Shown in pieces: positions 6,156 through 14,090 of a stretch of DNA of 23,816 bases. The stretch covers positions 1 through 23,816 of the IMG/VR virus record IMGVR_UViG_3300028920_000269; one strand, given 5' to 3'. The position numbers were made by a program, and so were the translations under genes. Position 1 is the stretch's first letter, and each line of letters begins with the position of its first letter. Under the pieces are notes generated by a model. That model was not told the origin of the DNA and made no database searches. It worked only from the letters and a program-made list of their open reading frames with translations. Origin of the DNA: a virus.

Positions 6156-6193
6156 ATACCGGGCCGCCCGGTTTAACTCCCCTGGCCCGGTAT
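6156..6193 (+). terminator. hairpin with two competing stems before the lysin gene
   Basis: ATACCGGGCC (6156-6165) and GGCCCGGTAT (6184-6193) are perfect 10-bp inverted repeats. Inside the left part, ACCGGGC and GCCCGGT (6158-6164 and 6166-6172) form another strong stem that cannot coexist with the first. There is no clear T-run after the long stem (TCTTAAT), so a partial terminator or an attenuator between the early genes and the lysin is more likely than a full stop. Confidence 0.55.
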
Positions 6194-6214
6194 TCTTAAT
6201 GAAAGGATTTTAAA

Positions 6215-6613
6215 ATGTCAAATAAATACAAATATTTTAGCGCGGCAGAACTCGCCTGCAGGTGCGGGAAGTGCGGGCTTGGACAGAATGACATGAACGA
6301 GGATTTCATGGAATTCCTGATTAGCCTTCGTGAAAAGCTTGGCTTCCAGTTCCCGGTAACGTCGGCAATCCGATGCCCTGAACACAACAACAACGTGTCG
6401 TCAACCGGGTTGGACGGTCCGCATACTACAGGTCACGCAGTTGATATCCAAATCTACGGGTCACATGCGCTGTGGTTAGTGGAATACTCCGTCAGGCTCG
6501 GCATGTCTGGTGTTGGGGTGTTTCAGAAAGGGCCGCTATCTCAAAGATTTATTCACCTGGATGATCTTAATGATATAACCAACCCACCACGCCCGTGGAT
6601 TTGGTCATATTAA
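6215..6613 (+). CDS. M15 peptidase endolysin (D-Ala-D-Ala carboxypeptidase-like)
   Basis: This 132-aa protein is a compact Peptidase_M15 domain. The zinc motif is GPHTTGHAVD, with His70 and Asp77 as ligands, and IHLD supplies the third ligand His114 with Asp116. Upstream are the family's FSAAELAC (residues 8-15) and PVTSAIRCPEHN (47-58). There is no signal peptide or wall-binding domain, as is usual for lysins of Gram-negative phages that cut peptide cross-links after holin release. AAAGGA lies upstream of 6215. It stands alone behind the double hairpin; no holin gene is evident next to it. Confidence 0.85.
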   Translation: MSNKYKYFSAAELACRCGKCGLGQNDMNEDFMEFLISLREKLGFQFPVTSAIRCPEHNNNVSSTGLDGPHTTGHAVDIQIYGSHALWLVEYSVRLGMSGVGVFQKGPLSQRFIHLDDLNDITNPPRPWIWSY

Positions 6614-6630
6614 CCAAAGGAGGATATGAA

Positions 6631-6894
6631 ATGGAAACATCTGATTTCTTAAAATCAATTAAAAACAAAATAAGAGACCATGAGGACTGTTTTGGGAAAA
6701 AGCCTGAAGCTTTATTTCTCAATAATGATGAAATCATAGCTTTAGGCGAAGCTGTTTTATCAATAATTCCTGATAATATGAGAAGTTTAGAACAGTCTAT
6801 ATATGTTGCTGCTCTCGATATGAGTGTGGGGACATATTGTGACTCTGATTGTTTCAGGTATATGGGGATACCAATAAAAAAGCTACAATCATAA
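6631..6894 (+). CDS. small protein of unknown function
   Basis: The 87-aa reading from ATG 6631 is preferred because AAAGGAGGATATGAA stands immediately before it. A start at 6595 would overlap the lysin gene and lacks a site. The product is soluble, with a helical N-terminus (SDFLKSIKNKIRDHED) and a conserved-looking middle LFLNNDEIIALGEAV. No membrane span is seen, so it is not a holin. CDSDCFRYMGIPIKK near the end resembles small phage proteins that bind partner DNA proteins, but no family is recognised. Confidence 0.6.
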   Translation: METSDFLKSIKNKIRDHEDCFGKKPEALFLNNDEIIALGEAVLSIIPDNMRSLEQSIYVAALDMSVGTYCDSDCFRYMGIPIKKLQS

Positions 6895-6907
6895 CGGAGG
6901 CGCTCAA

Positions 6908-7339
6908 ATGACAAAATGTGAATTTTTATGCGGATGTGTGTATGATAGAAAAGATATCAAGTATGATAGAACATTTGTCTTGTTGTGTCCGGTGCATGGG
7001 AAACGAGTTAAGACGTTTTTCCGGGTCTGTGAGGGGTGCGGCGAGGAATTCGAGCTGACGAAATACCAAATTTCAAGAAAGTTGAAATGCAACTCTTGTA
7101 AAAAAGCGGCTCTTATGGAATGGCAACAAAAACGGAATGAGAAAAAACGAAAAGGAAAGCCAAGGCCGAAAAATGCCTGGATCACTTTAGCCAGCTACGA
7201 CGAAAAAAAACAAATGCGGAAATTCCGACGAAACCGCGGCGGGGAATTCTGGAAAGTACAGGCAGTTAAAAAATTCTATAACGCCAGGGAGTTTGCAAAC
7301 GCGGCGATGGTCAACCATCAGATATTGATTGACCTCTAA
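6908..7339 (+). CDS. basic protein with zinc-ribbon motifs
   Basis: The 143-aa protein starts after CGGAGG. Its N-terminal half holds CEFLCGC, CPVH and then CEGCG...CNSC, spaced for a zinc ribbon. The second half is strongly basic (QKRNEKKRKGKPRPKN) and ends with a helix rich in Ala. The first zinc motif plus basic linker suggests nucleic-acid binding, perhaps late transcription control, since it is the last gene before the early/late boundary. That role is inference from position and charge. No named family is recognised. Confidence 0.65.
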   Translation: MTKCEFLCGCVYDRKDIKYDRTFVLLCPVHGKRVKTFFRVCEGCGEEFELTKYQISRKLKCNSCKKAALMEWQQKRNEKKRKGKPRPKNAWITLASYDEKKQMRKFRRNRGGEFWKVQAVKKFYNAREFANAAMVNHQILIDL

Positions 7340-7391
7340 ACCGAATTTATGTAGAATGAGTCTACTCTAATCATTCATTTTCTTCTCTTTT

Positions 7392-7435
7392 ACCCCCCGT
7401 TGACTGGCACTTGGCGGGGGGTTTTCTTATTCTTA
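7392..7435 (+). terminator. rho-independent terminator of the early operon
   Basis: ACCCCCCG (7392-7399) and CGGGGGGT (7415-7422) form an 8-bp GC-rich stem with a 15-base loop, followed by TTTTCTTATTCTT. This is a standard intrinsic terminator 50 bases after the last early gene. Confidence 0.85.
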
Positions 7436-7436
7436 C

Positions 7437-7561
7437 TGTGTCACTTTTTACCCACTTTTTAATCAAATCCTGAAAAACTATAAAAAGTGTTGCTTTTTTG
7501 ACACACCTATGGTATTTTCCACCCAGATATATCTTAAATAGGGTAATTTCCTACCCACTTT
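7437..7561 (+). promoter_or_regulatory. late-operon control region with extended dyad
   Basis: TGTGTCA (7437-7443) pairs with TGACACA (7499-7505), and CACTTTTT (7453-7460) with AAAAAGTG (7482-7489); both pairs are centred on base 7471. CACTTTTT also occurs at 7442, and TACCCACTTT is repeated at 7449 and 7552. A weak promoter match is TTGCTT (7490-7495), 17 bases, TATTTT (7513-7518). With the early terminator just upstream, a promoter for packaging and head genes is expected here, possibly needing a phage activator. Confidence 0.45.
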
Positions 7562-7579
7562 CAAGAGGGGTGACAAAAT

Positions 7580-8086
7580 TTGACAGTCAAGAAACCCACG
7601 AACAAAGCCCCAAAAAAACCAGCCAAAAAAATACTGAAAACCCCCAATAAATTAAATGTCTGGCTTTCTTACTACATAGACGCATCTAATCCTCGAACTT
7701 ATCTAAACAAAACAGAGTCAGCAAGGGCGGCGGGTTACAAGACTAAAATAGAGCAAAGCCTTGCGACTATTGGTTGCGAGAACTACAGAAAGCTGTACGT
7801 AGAGATTGAAAAGTGGCTCGACGAACAAGGCTTGTCAGAAAACTCCTTAAAAACCAAGCTGTTATCTCTAATGGATGCGAAAGAGACAAAATTTTTTGCA
7901 CACGAAGGCGTTGTCACCGACGAGAGAGAAGTGGAAGCGCTCGAGATTCAACGCCGGGCGCTTGACATGGCGTTCAAGGTCAAAGGGTCATATGAGAGTG
8001 ATAAAGCTGTTGAAAACGGCCTGGATAAGCTTGGTGAACGGTTAGCAAAGGCAATCATGAGGACTGATGGCACAGGCGGCAATTAA
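7580..8086 (+). CDS. terminase small subunit
   Basis: The 168-aa product begins at a TTG codon (7580) behind AGAGGGG; no ATG in frame lies near. A Lys/Pro-rich leader is followed by a helix-turn-helix-like segment, YLNKTESARAAGYKTK (residues 37-52), typical of TerS DNA-recognition domains. A helical oligomerisation part and a charged C-terminus follow. The TerL gene overlaps its end by 20 bases. TerS recognises the pac/cos site and loads TerL. The TTG start may limit its level. Confidence 0.75.
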   Translation: MTVKKPTNKAPKKPAKKILKTPNKLNVWLSYYIDASNPRTYLNKTESARAAGYKTKIEQSLATIGCENYRKLYVEIEKWLDEQGLSENSLKTKLLSLMDAKETKFFAHEGVVTDEREVEALEIQRRALDMAFKVKGSYESDKAVENGLDKLGERLAKAIMRTDGTGGN

Positions 8087-9584
8087 TTACCAGAAGCTTG
8101 AAGAAGAACTTCAGGAACGAATCACGGCGTTTCATGACGATCCTTACGGGTTTGTCATGTTTGCCTATCCTTGGGGTGAGCCTGGCACGCTGCTTGAAAA
8201 AGAAACCGGCCCAGATGTATGGCAAACTAAAGTATTAAAAGATATCGCTCACGGTATCAAATACGGTTGGGTTGACAATGACGGAGTGAAGGTCGATTGC
8301 TCGACTGGTATCCGTATCGCTGTCAGGTCCGGGCATGGTATAGGTAAAACCGCGCTTATGGCATGGCTCGATCACTGGTTCATGTCAACACATCCAAATC
8401 CAGGCATGAGGACAACTGCAAACACGAAAGACCAGCTCACAACAACCACATGGCGCGAAATGGCTAAGTGGCACGATTTATTAATAAATAAACATTGGTT
8501 TACCTGGACTGCGACAAAATTCACAATGAACGCAAGACCGGCGACTTGGTTTTCGCCTGCAATTCCTCAATCTGAAAATAACGCCCAGGCATTTGCAGGA
8601 CTCCATGAAAAGTTTGTCCTGGTCAAATATGATGAGGCCAGCGAAATACCTGATGTTATTTGGGAAGTTTCTGAAGGCTCGATGACTGACAAAGACGGTT
8701 TGAAAATCTGGATCGTGTTTGGAAACCCTACACAGAACACAGGCAGATTCACAGAATGTTTTAAACGGTTCAGGCATATGTGGATTTGTTACCAGGTTGA
8801 CGCACGAGATTCAAACAGGACTGACAAAGAATTGATTCAGCAATGGGTAGACGCCTACGGCGAGGATTCGGACTTTGTTAGAGTCAGGGTCAAAGGCATG
8901 GAGCCTCGTGCTGGCATCCTTCAGTTTATTCCGTCGGATTACGTTGAGGCTGCTGCAGGTCGGGTTATTCACATAAGCTCTTATGTCAATATGCCTAAAA
9001 TACTCGGCGTGGATTGCGCTCGGTTTGGTGACGATCAGTCTGCAATTATTACAAGACAAGGCTTAGCTGCTTATAATCTAAAAAAATACAGGAACTTGGA
9101 CTCTATTACGCTTGCCGGATATGTGGCCCAGGAAATCAAAGAACAAAAACCGGATGCTGTCTTTTTGGATATGGGTAACATAGGGGCTGCGGTTTATGAT
9201 TTGTTAATAAGTTGGGGTCACAAACAAGTTACCGGAGTCTGGTTTGGTGCGGCACCCGACGACAGCAGCATTTATTTTAATAAGCGTGTCGAAATGTGGG
9301 GCAGGATGAAAGATTGGCTGAGAGATGGCGGGTGCATCCCGGATGATAGGGAGCTGAAAGACGATCTTGTTGGCCCCATGTATGGATTCACCAGCAAGGA
9401 GCAGTTTCAGCTTGAAAAAAAAGAGGACATGAAAAAAAGAGGCGTTGCTTCTCCTGACCCTGGTGACTCGTTGGCCGTCACATTCGCATATCCGGTTGTG
9501 AAGCAAGTAAGGCAGGATTTTAGGCGCCAGCAGCCGCAGGCAATTACGCAATACAACCCATTACACGGGATACCAAGCAGATGA
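8067..9584 (+). CDS. terminase large subunit (packaging ATPase and nuclease)
   Basis: The 505-aa protein has a Walker A-like RSGHGIGKT (residues 87-95), a Walker B strand VLVKYDE (184-190) and coupling residues near IVFGNP. The C-terminal RNase H-like nuclease shows Asp316 in GVDCARFGDD, Asp368 in VFLDMG and Asp467 in DPGDSLA. The length and motif order are those of TerL proteins. It drives DNA into the prohead and cuts the concatemer. It overlaps TerS by 20 bases and the next gene by ATGA, indicating tight translation coupling. Confidence 0.93.
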   Translation: MAQAAINYQKLEEELQERITAFHDDPYGFVMFAYPWGEPGTLLEKETGPDVWQTKVLKDIAHGIKYGWVDNDGVKVDCSTGIRIAVRSGHGIGKTALMAWLDHWFMSTHPNPGMRTTANTKDQLTTTTWREMAKWHDLLINKHWFTWTATKFTMNARPATWFSPAIPQSENNAQAFAGLHEKFVLVKYDEASEIPDVIWEVSEGSMTDKDGLKIWIVFGNPTQNTGRFTECFKRFRHMWICYQVDARDSNRTDKELIQQWVDAYGEDSDFVRVRVKGMEPRAGILQFIPSDYVEAAAGRVIHISSYVNMPKILGVDCARFGDDQSAIITRQGLAAYNLKKYRNLDSITLAGYVAQEIKEQKPDAVFLDMGNIGAAVYDLLISWGHKQVTGVWFGAAPDDSSIYFNKRVEMWGRMKDWLRDGGCIPDDRELKDDLVGPMYGFTSKEQFQLEKKEDMKKRGVASPDPGDSLAVTFAYPVVKQVRQDFRRQQPQAITQYNPLHGIPSR

Positions 9585-9778
9585 AAGGCGAGCCTGAAAA
9601 ATTGAATTTTGATGGAGTGATAGCTGAGCAGTACGTTTCAGGCGAAAATATTGTGATCGAAAAGGACGGAAAGTATATAATTATTCCCGCGACCTTCAGG
9701 CCGTCGTTCGACTGCCCGTATGTGTTCAATGTCAAAGATATCGTTAAACACGTTCATGAAAGGTTTGAATGTTGCTGA
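9581..9778 (+). CDS. small protein of unknown function
   Basis: The 65-aa product starts in an ATGA overlap with TerL and itself overlaps the next gene by 10 bases, so the chain is translationally coupled. It is beta-rich (VIAEQYVSGENIVIEKDGKY) with a C-terminal VKHVHERFECC. I recognise no family. Small genes at this position between TerL and the portal are common in this phage group. Confidence 0.55.
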   Translation: MKGEPEKLNFDGVIAEQYVSGENIVIEKDGKYIIIPATFRPSFDCPYVFNVKDIVKHVHERFECC

Positions 9779-10113
9779 TATCATCAAAACGACCAAGCGA
9801 GCTGTCACATATACCTGTTGAAAATCATGTGTTTTTTTCAGGCGTTGACCCACTTGGCGTTTATGCCGTGGCAGCGATAGGGATCTCCGGTACAGAGGCG
9901 ACGTTTCATCTTGAAGTTATCAGGTGGACGGCTAAGACACTTCGATTGATTATGGAGGACTGGAAGCAGTTAAAATTGTTCTGCAAAAAAAGAGGCATAA
10001 AGAAAATATATGCTGCAAACAACAATTATAAAGACGGGCGCTGGCCGAAATTTATTAAAAAGTTCGGGTTTATGGAACCGCGAATTGTGGCCGTGTCTGA
10101 AATGGAGCTTTAA
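9769..10113 (+). CDS. 114-aa protein, possibly a reduced GNAT-like domain
   Basis: The ATG at 9769 lies within the end of the previous gene. The body alternates strands and helices: HVFFSGVDPLGVYAVAAIG, TFHLEVIRWTAKTLRLIMED, KKRGIKKIYAANNNYKD, FIKKFGF. The last part is reminiscent of the C-terminal half of GNAT acyltransferases, which sit between TerL and portal in related podoviruses. The usual acetyl-CoA loop (QxxGxG/A) is absent, so this may be inactive or another fold. Assignment is tentative. Confidence 0.5.
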   Translation: MLLISSKRPSELSHIPVENHVFFSGVDPLGVYAVAAIGISGTEATFHLEVIRWTAKTLRLIMEDWKQLKLFCKKRGIKKIYAANNNYKDGRWPKFIKKFGFMEPRIVAVSEMEL

Positions 10114-10116
10114 AAA

Positions 10117-10416
10117 ATGGGCGATTTGATGACCGGCGGAATTATCGGAGAAATTACGGGACTGCGGCGTCAGAAAAACAATATGATCGACGACGCAAGG
10201 ATGAGAAAAGAGGAAGCGCTCGCAGCTATGCAGGCTCAAATAGCAGAGCTTGAGCCGAAGAAAGCCGAGGACGTTGGAGAGAAGGCCGCGCTTGCGGCTA
10301 ACCTGGAACGCCGGAAGAAACTCGCCAAACAGGGCAAGCGCAGCACTATTGCAACCTCGCCGATGGGAATTACAGGATCTGGCGCGTCTAAACAGAAAAC
10401 ACTTTTGGGGGCATAG
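10117..10416 (+). CDS. small structural protein with KTLLG C-terminal motif
   Basis: The 99-aa protein is helical and charged in the first 70 residues (MRKEEALAAMQAQIAELEPKK) and ends with GKRSTIATSPMG...KQKTLLGA. I know the STI-T-P-G...KTLLG tail from small proteins directly upstream of T7-type portals in many podoviruses, where function is unassigned. It is probably a virion or assembly component that docks by this short peptide. It starts 3 bases after the previous stop and directly abuts the portal start. Confidence 0.65.
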   Translation: MGDLMTGGIIGEITGLRRQKNNMIDDARMRKEEALAAMQAQIAELEPKKAEDVGEKAALAANLERRKKLAKQGKRSTIATSPMGITGSGASKQKTLLGA

Positions 10417-12078
10417 ATGGAAACCAAAAAAGCTAAATATCTTCAAAAGTGGGCGTCGATGGATCAAATATATTCTCCGGCCCAGGTGCTTCACAAGAAT
10501 GTGACTGACTACATCCTGCCGACCTTCGGATCATACTTTGACCGGGGCGACCCGGCGCAGACTCCGAACGTTAACAGGTTCGAGAAAATTATCAACGATG
10601 CAGGGAGCAGGGCGAATCAGATTTTAGGCGCTGGCATGATGGATTTATGCAGTCCTTCTCGGCCCTGGTTTCAGTTGACATTGACTGACAGGGATCTTGC
10701 AGAGTTCGGCCCGGTCAAGGATTGGCTTCAGGAGTGCGAACAGGTTTTATATAAGCTGTTTGGCAACAGTAATTTTTACACCGAGGCGAACAATATATTT
10801 GAAAGCCAGGGCGGTTTCGGCACTGGTGTGTTGATGCAGACCGATGGGATGAACTCTGTGTTCGATTTTAGATGTTTCGATGTTGGCGAATACCGGATTG
10901 CAACCGGCCCCCAGAACCGCGTTGACACCTGTTACAGGCGATTCTTCAGGACCGCAAAACAGCTTGCGGACATGTTCGGCGTGGACGCGCTTTCAAACAG
11001 CACGAAACAAATGCTTGAGAAGACGCCTTACAATTATGTCGAGGTTTTGCATGTGCTTGAACCGAGAGGCAATGACGAGCGTGATTACAACAAGATTGAT
11101 AATTCGAATATGCCTTACAAATCCTGCTGGCTTGAGATTAACGGCCCTGATGACAAGATACTCAGGGAGTCAGGCTTCGAGGAAATCCCTTTCACGGCCC
11201 CGCGTTGGCGTCAGGTCGGTCAGTATCCGTATGGGATAGGCCCTGGCATGTTCGCAATGGGTAACGTGATGATGCTCCAGGAAATGGAAAAAACCGGACT
11301 GATCGCGCTTCATAAAGAGATCGACCCTCCTGTCTGGGCGCCTGGAAAGTTTAAAGACATTGTCAACCTTCTCCCTGGTGCGGTCAATTACGGCGAGGGC
11401 GACGGAAAAGAAAAGATCGAGTCTTTGTATAATGTAAGCATGAACTTACAGAACCTGGAATACAAGCTGAAGGAAGTTGAGAGCCGGATTGAGCGGACCT
11501 TTTTCAACGATTTATTCATGATGATTATCAATTCTGATCGGTCCGGGAGAGAGATGACGGCAACCGAGGTCATGCGTAGGCAGGAGGAAAAGATGCTTCT
11601 GCTCGGGCCTACGATAGAACGTCAGATCAATGAATTCCTTGACCCTGTCATTGAACGCTCATTCAACCTTGCATACAAAAAGGGTTTGTTCCCTCCGGCT
11701 CCTCCCGAGGTTGAAGGTCAGGAATGGGAAGTTGAATACATCAGCACGTTGGCAAGGTCGCAGAAATTGGCAAACGCCCAGAGCATGACGACATATCTGG
11801 GTGAGGTTGAGCGTGTTGCACAGCTTGACGAACATTCTCTCATTAAAACAAATTTTGAAGAATACCTGCAGCAGTATGCTGACATTATCGGCGTGCCGGT
11901 CAAGGTGCTTAGAACGCAGGACGAGTTTGAAAAGATCCTTGAAAACCAGGTGCAGGCAGAACAGCAGGCCCAGCAAATGGCACAGATGCAGGCAATGGTT
12001 GCCGGAGCGAAAGATTTAGGCCAGGCAAGTACTGAAGAAGGCACAGCGCTTGGCGACCTGAAAGCGAGTCTTGAATGA
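10417..12078 (+). CDS. portal protein (T7 gp8-like head-tail connector)
   Basis: The 553-aa protein is of the T7-type connector family. Family landmarks are the WRQVGQYPYGIGPG segment (about residues 263-276), the GREMTATEVMRRQEE helix (about 377-391) and the Gln/Met-rich C-terminus (QVQAEQQAQQMAQM), typical of the portal barrel and crown. It forms the dodecameric ring through which DNA passes and to which the tail tube proteins attach. The start follows immediately after the stop of the KTLLG gene. The end overlaps the Bbp19-like gene by ATGA. Confidence 0.92.
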   Translation: METKKAKYLQKWASMDQIYSPAQVLHKNVTDYILPTFGSYFDRGDPAQTPNVNRFEKIINDAGSRANQILGAGMMDLCSPSRPWFQLTLTDRDLAEFGPVKDWLQECEQVLYKLFGNSNFYTEANNIFESQGGFGTGVLMQTDGMNSVFDFRCFDVGEYRIATGPQNRVDTCYRRFFRTAKQLADMFGVDALSNSTKQMLEKTPYNYVEVLHVLEPRGNDERDYNKIDNSNMPYKSCWLEINGPDDKILRESGFEEIPFTAPRWRQVGQYPYGIGPGMFAMGNVMMLQEMEKTGLIALHKEIDPPVWAPGKFKDIVNLLPGAVNYGEGDGKEKIESLYNVSMNLQNLEYKLKEVESRIERTFFNDLFMMIINSDRSGREMTATEVMRRQEEKMLLLGPTIERQINEFLDPVIERSFNLAYKKGLFPPAPPEVEGQEWEVEYISTLARSQKLANAQSMTTYLGEVERVAQLDEHSLIKTNFEEYLQQYADIIGVPVKVLRTQDEFEKILENQVQAEQQAQQMAQMQAMVAGAKDLGQASTEEGTALGDLKASLE

Positions 12079-12407
12079 CAGATATTTCAAAATGGAAACT
12101 GGATGCCTTTGGCTTGAATAAGCTGGCTGAAGACGAGCGCAAAAAAAAAACCGATGAGCTGAGACAGCGCGAGCATGATTATCAGGCTGTTTTTGGTACT
12201 GAAGCAGGGCAACGCGTCTTTTGGGACATGATTGAACAGACATATGTGTTCCAACCATACTTTCATCAAAACGCCTCTGCATACGTCAAAGAGGGGCGCA
12301 GGGAAATAGGATTATATTTACTGGCGTCAGTTGGTTTTACGCCTGACGCTCAAAGTTTATCACGCCTGGTTGAGATGTTCAAACAGGCAACAATCAAGGA
12401 GAAATAA
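12075..12407 (+). CDS. Bbp19-like phage protein
   Basis: The 110-aa product matches the Bbp19 family pattern: a FGTEAGQRVFWDMIE helix, then FHQNASAYVKEGRREIGLYLL, then a closing helix. Bbp19-like genes stand between portal and scaffold in BPP-1 and its relatives, as here. The precise role is not settled; a minor virion or assembly factor is assumed. It overlaps the portal by ATGA, and the scaffold start lies one base after its stop. Confidence 0.75.
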   Translation: MTDISKWKLDAFGLNKLAEDERKKKTDELRQREHDYQAVFGTEAGQRVFWDMIEQTYVFQPYFHQNASAYVKEGRREIGLYLLASVGFTPDAQSLSRLVEMFKQATIKEK

Positions 12408-12408
12408 C

Positions 12409-13062
12409 ATGGCAGACGAACAAACAGCCTTGACACCGGATAACACCGTGACTGACGGGGCGGGATCAGAAGTATCTTTCTTGGACAGTATCACAGACGA
12501 ATCTTTAAAGGGAAACGAGGCTATCACGAGCTTTCAAAGCCTTGACGACCTTTTGAAAGATTATGTCATAACAAAGGAATTAATTCCGAAATTACCGGAA
12601 AACGAAGACGGTTATGTTTTTGAAACTCCTGAAGGCGTCACGCTTGACGAGACATCTTTCAAGGCCTTCCAAAAAACGGCTCATGAAATCGGACTCACCG
12701 CTGACCAGTTTCAGGCGCTTATGAAGTTTGACCTGGGACGGCAGGAAGCCGCGAACAAATCCGTTATGGAAGCTGAAGCGGCGCAAAAAGCCAAGATGGA
12801 AAAGGCGGCGGCTGAGATAAAAAAAGAGTTTGGAGCGGAGTTTGACGCAAAGCTGGACGGAGCAAGGAAAGTGCTTGAGAAGACCGGCGCTGTTGAGCTT
12901 GCGAATGATCCAGAGCTTGGGAACTCACCCGCTTTCTTCAGGCATTTGGTGAAAATATCGGAATTGATAAGCGAGGACAAACTCGAAGCCGGAACACCTG
13001 GATCGGGGGATCAGCGACCAAAGGATGAATTTGGCCGGGCGATTCTGCCGTTCAAGATGTAG
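12409..13062 (+). CDS. capsid assembly scaffolding protein
   Basis: ATG at 12409 (217 aa, MADEQTALTPD...) follows AAGGAG. A longer frame from 12331 only runs inside the previous gene. The protein is acidic and helical, with the scaffold signature F-SLDDLLKDYV (residues about 44-55), PENEDGYVFETPEG and a long Ala/Lys/Glu coiled middle. The final residues (KDEFGRAILPFKM) form the short C-terminal tip that often contacts the capsid shell. It lies directly before the major capsid gene as expected. Confidence 0.85.
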   Translation: MADEQTALTPDNTVTDGAGSEVSFLDSITDESLKGNEAITSFQSLDDLLKDYVITKELIPKLPENEDGYVFETPEGVTLDETSFKAFQKTAHEIGLTADQFQALMKFDLGRQEAANKSVMEAEAAQKAKMEKAAAEIKKEFGAEFDAKLDGARKVLEKTGAVELANDPELGNSPAFFRHLVKISELISEDKLEAGTPGSGDQRPKDEFGRAILPFKM

Positions 13063-13090
13063 GTTTCTTTAAATTATGGAGGTTTAAAAA

Positions 13091-14059
13091 ATGGCAACAT
13101 TGACACCAGCAGGATTAACGATTGCAGAGATTGTCAAAAGAACCGCTCCCAATGGGACTCTTGAGACAATTACGGAAGTATTGACCGAAGAAAACCAGAT
13201 CATGTTTGATGCGGTCTGGAAAGAAGCCAATGATATGTACGGCAATAAAAGCGTGCGACGGGCTTCCGAGCCTTCAGGCTCATGGCGTGACCTCAATGCC
13301 GGTATTGCTTCAGAAAAAAGCACCACAGTAACCGTGTACGATACAATCGGCGAGCTGGCGGCTGCTTCTGAAATCGACGTTGAGCTTATTAAAAACGCTC
13401 CGAATCCGGCACAGGCCCGCATGGATGAGGCGAGGTCGTTCATTAACGGTCTTGGCAAAACCATGACATCAACCCTGCTTTATGGCAATACTGCTGTGAA
13501 TCCTGAAAGATTTACAGGTATCTCACCACGGTTGAACACGGTTGCAGCTACCGCGAACGTGCTTGATGAAGGCGGATCAGGGTCCACTTGTACCTCGATT
13601 TATGTTGTTGACTGGGGTATGGACACAGCCCACATGATCTATCCGAAGGGCAGCCCTGCCGGTCTGGAGCATAAAGACAAGGGCGAGCAGATCGTCTACC
13701 CTTCAGCTTCTTCAACGAACAAAATGTTGGCTTATGTTGACTGGTTTATCTGGAAAGGCGGCTTTGCCGTAAAGAATCCCAAGTCGATTGGTCGTATTGG
13801 TTCCATCCAGGCGTCAGGGACATCCAATATTTTTGATGAGGACAACCTGATTACCCTGCTGAACAGGATGACCAAAGGCCCAGGGCGCAGAATTTATGTC
13901 AACGAAACCGTCATGACTCAGATGGAAATTCGACAGAACAAGAAATCGAATATGTATTATACAAAGGTTGACGGCCTGGCTCCTGGTCTGAACATGACCT
14001 TCAAGGGCGTTCCGATCCGTCAGGTTGACCAGATTCTTGACACTGAAGCAGCTATCTAA
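13091..14059 (+). CDS. major capsid protein (HK97 fold, Bbp17/Bcep22 type)
   Basis: The 322-aa product follows a GGAGG site and has the sequence flavour of the BPP-1 Bbp17-like capsid family: an N-terminal arm (LTIAEIVKRTAPNGT), YGNKSVRRASEPSGSWRDLNAG, and a C-terminal P-domain helix and strand VKNPKSIGRIG...RIYVNETVMTQMEIRQNKKS. Context between scaffold and cement genes makes the call firm. It builds the icosahedral shell. The 31-base gap to the next gene contains a palindrome on its ribosome site. Confidence 0.88.
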   Translation: MATLTPAGLTIAEIVKRTAPNGTLETITEVLTEENQIMFDAVWKEANDMYGNKSVRRASEPSGSWRDLNAGIASEKSTTVTVYDTIGELAAASEIDVELIKNAPNPAQARMDEARSFINGLGKTMTSTLLYGNTAVNPERFTGISPRLNTVAATANVLDEGGSGSTCTSIYVVDWGMDTAHMIYPKGSPAGLEHKDKGEQIVYPSASSTNKMLAYVDWFIWKGGFAVKNPKSIGRIGSIQASGTSNIFDEDNLITLLNRMTKGPGRRIYVNETVMTQMEIRQNKKSNMYYTKVDGLAPGLNMTFKGVPIRQVDQILDTEAAI

Positions 14060-14067
14060 GTTTAAAA

Positions 14068-14083
14068 CCTTTTAAAAGGAGGG
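14068..14083 (+). promoter_or_regulatory. 12-bp palindrome overlapping the cement-gene ribosome site
   Basis: CCTTTTAAAAGG (14068-14079) is perfectly palindromic, and its right arm runs into AAGGAGGG (14076-14083), the Shine-Dalgarno of the gene at 14091. Pairing would hide the ribosome site in RNA, though the loop is too small for all six pairs to form. Confidence 0.35.
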
Positions 14084-14090
14084 CAATATT

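Noticed and set aside
9970-10494. 174-aa minus-strand frame
   Set aside because: It is antisense to three well-supported late genes, has a His/Cys/Phe-rich shadow composition and has no ribosome site.
12331-12408. 26-residue upstream extension of the scaffold gene
   Set aside because: It lies inside the Bbp19-like gene in another frame, and AAGGAG points to ATG 12409.
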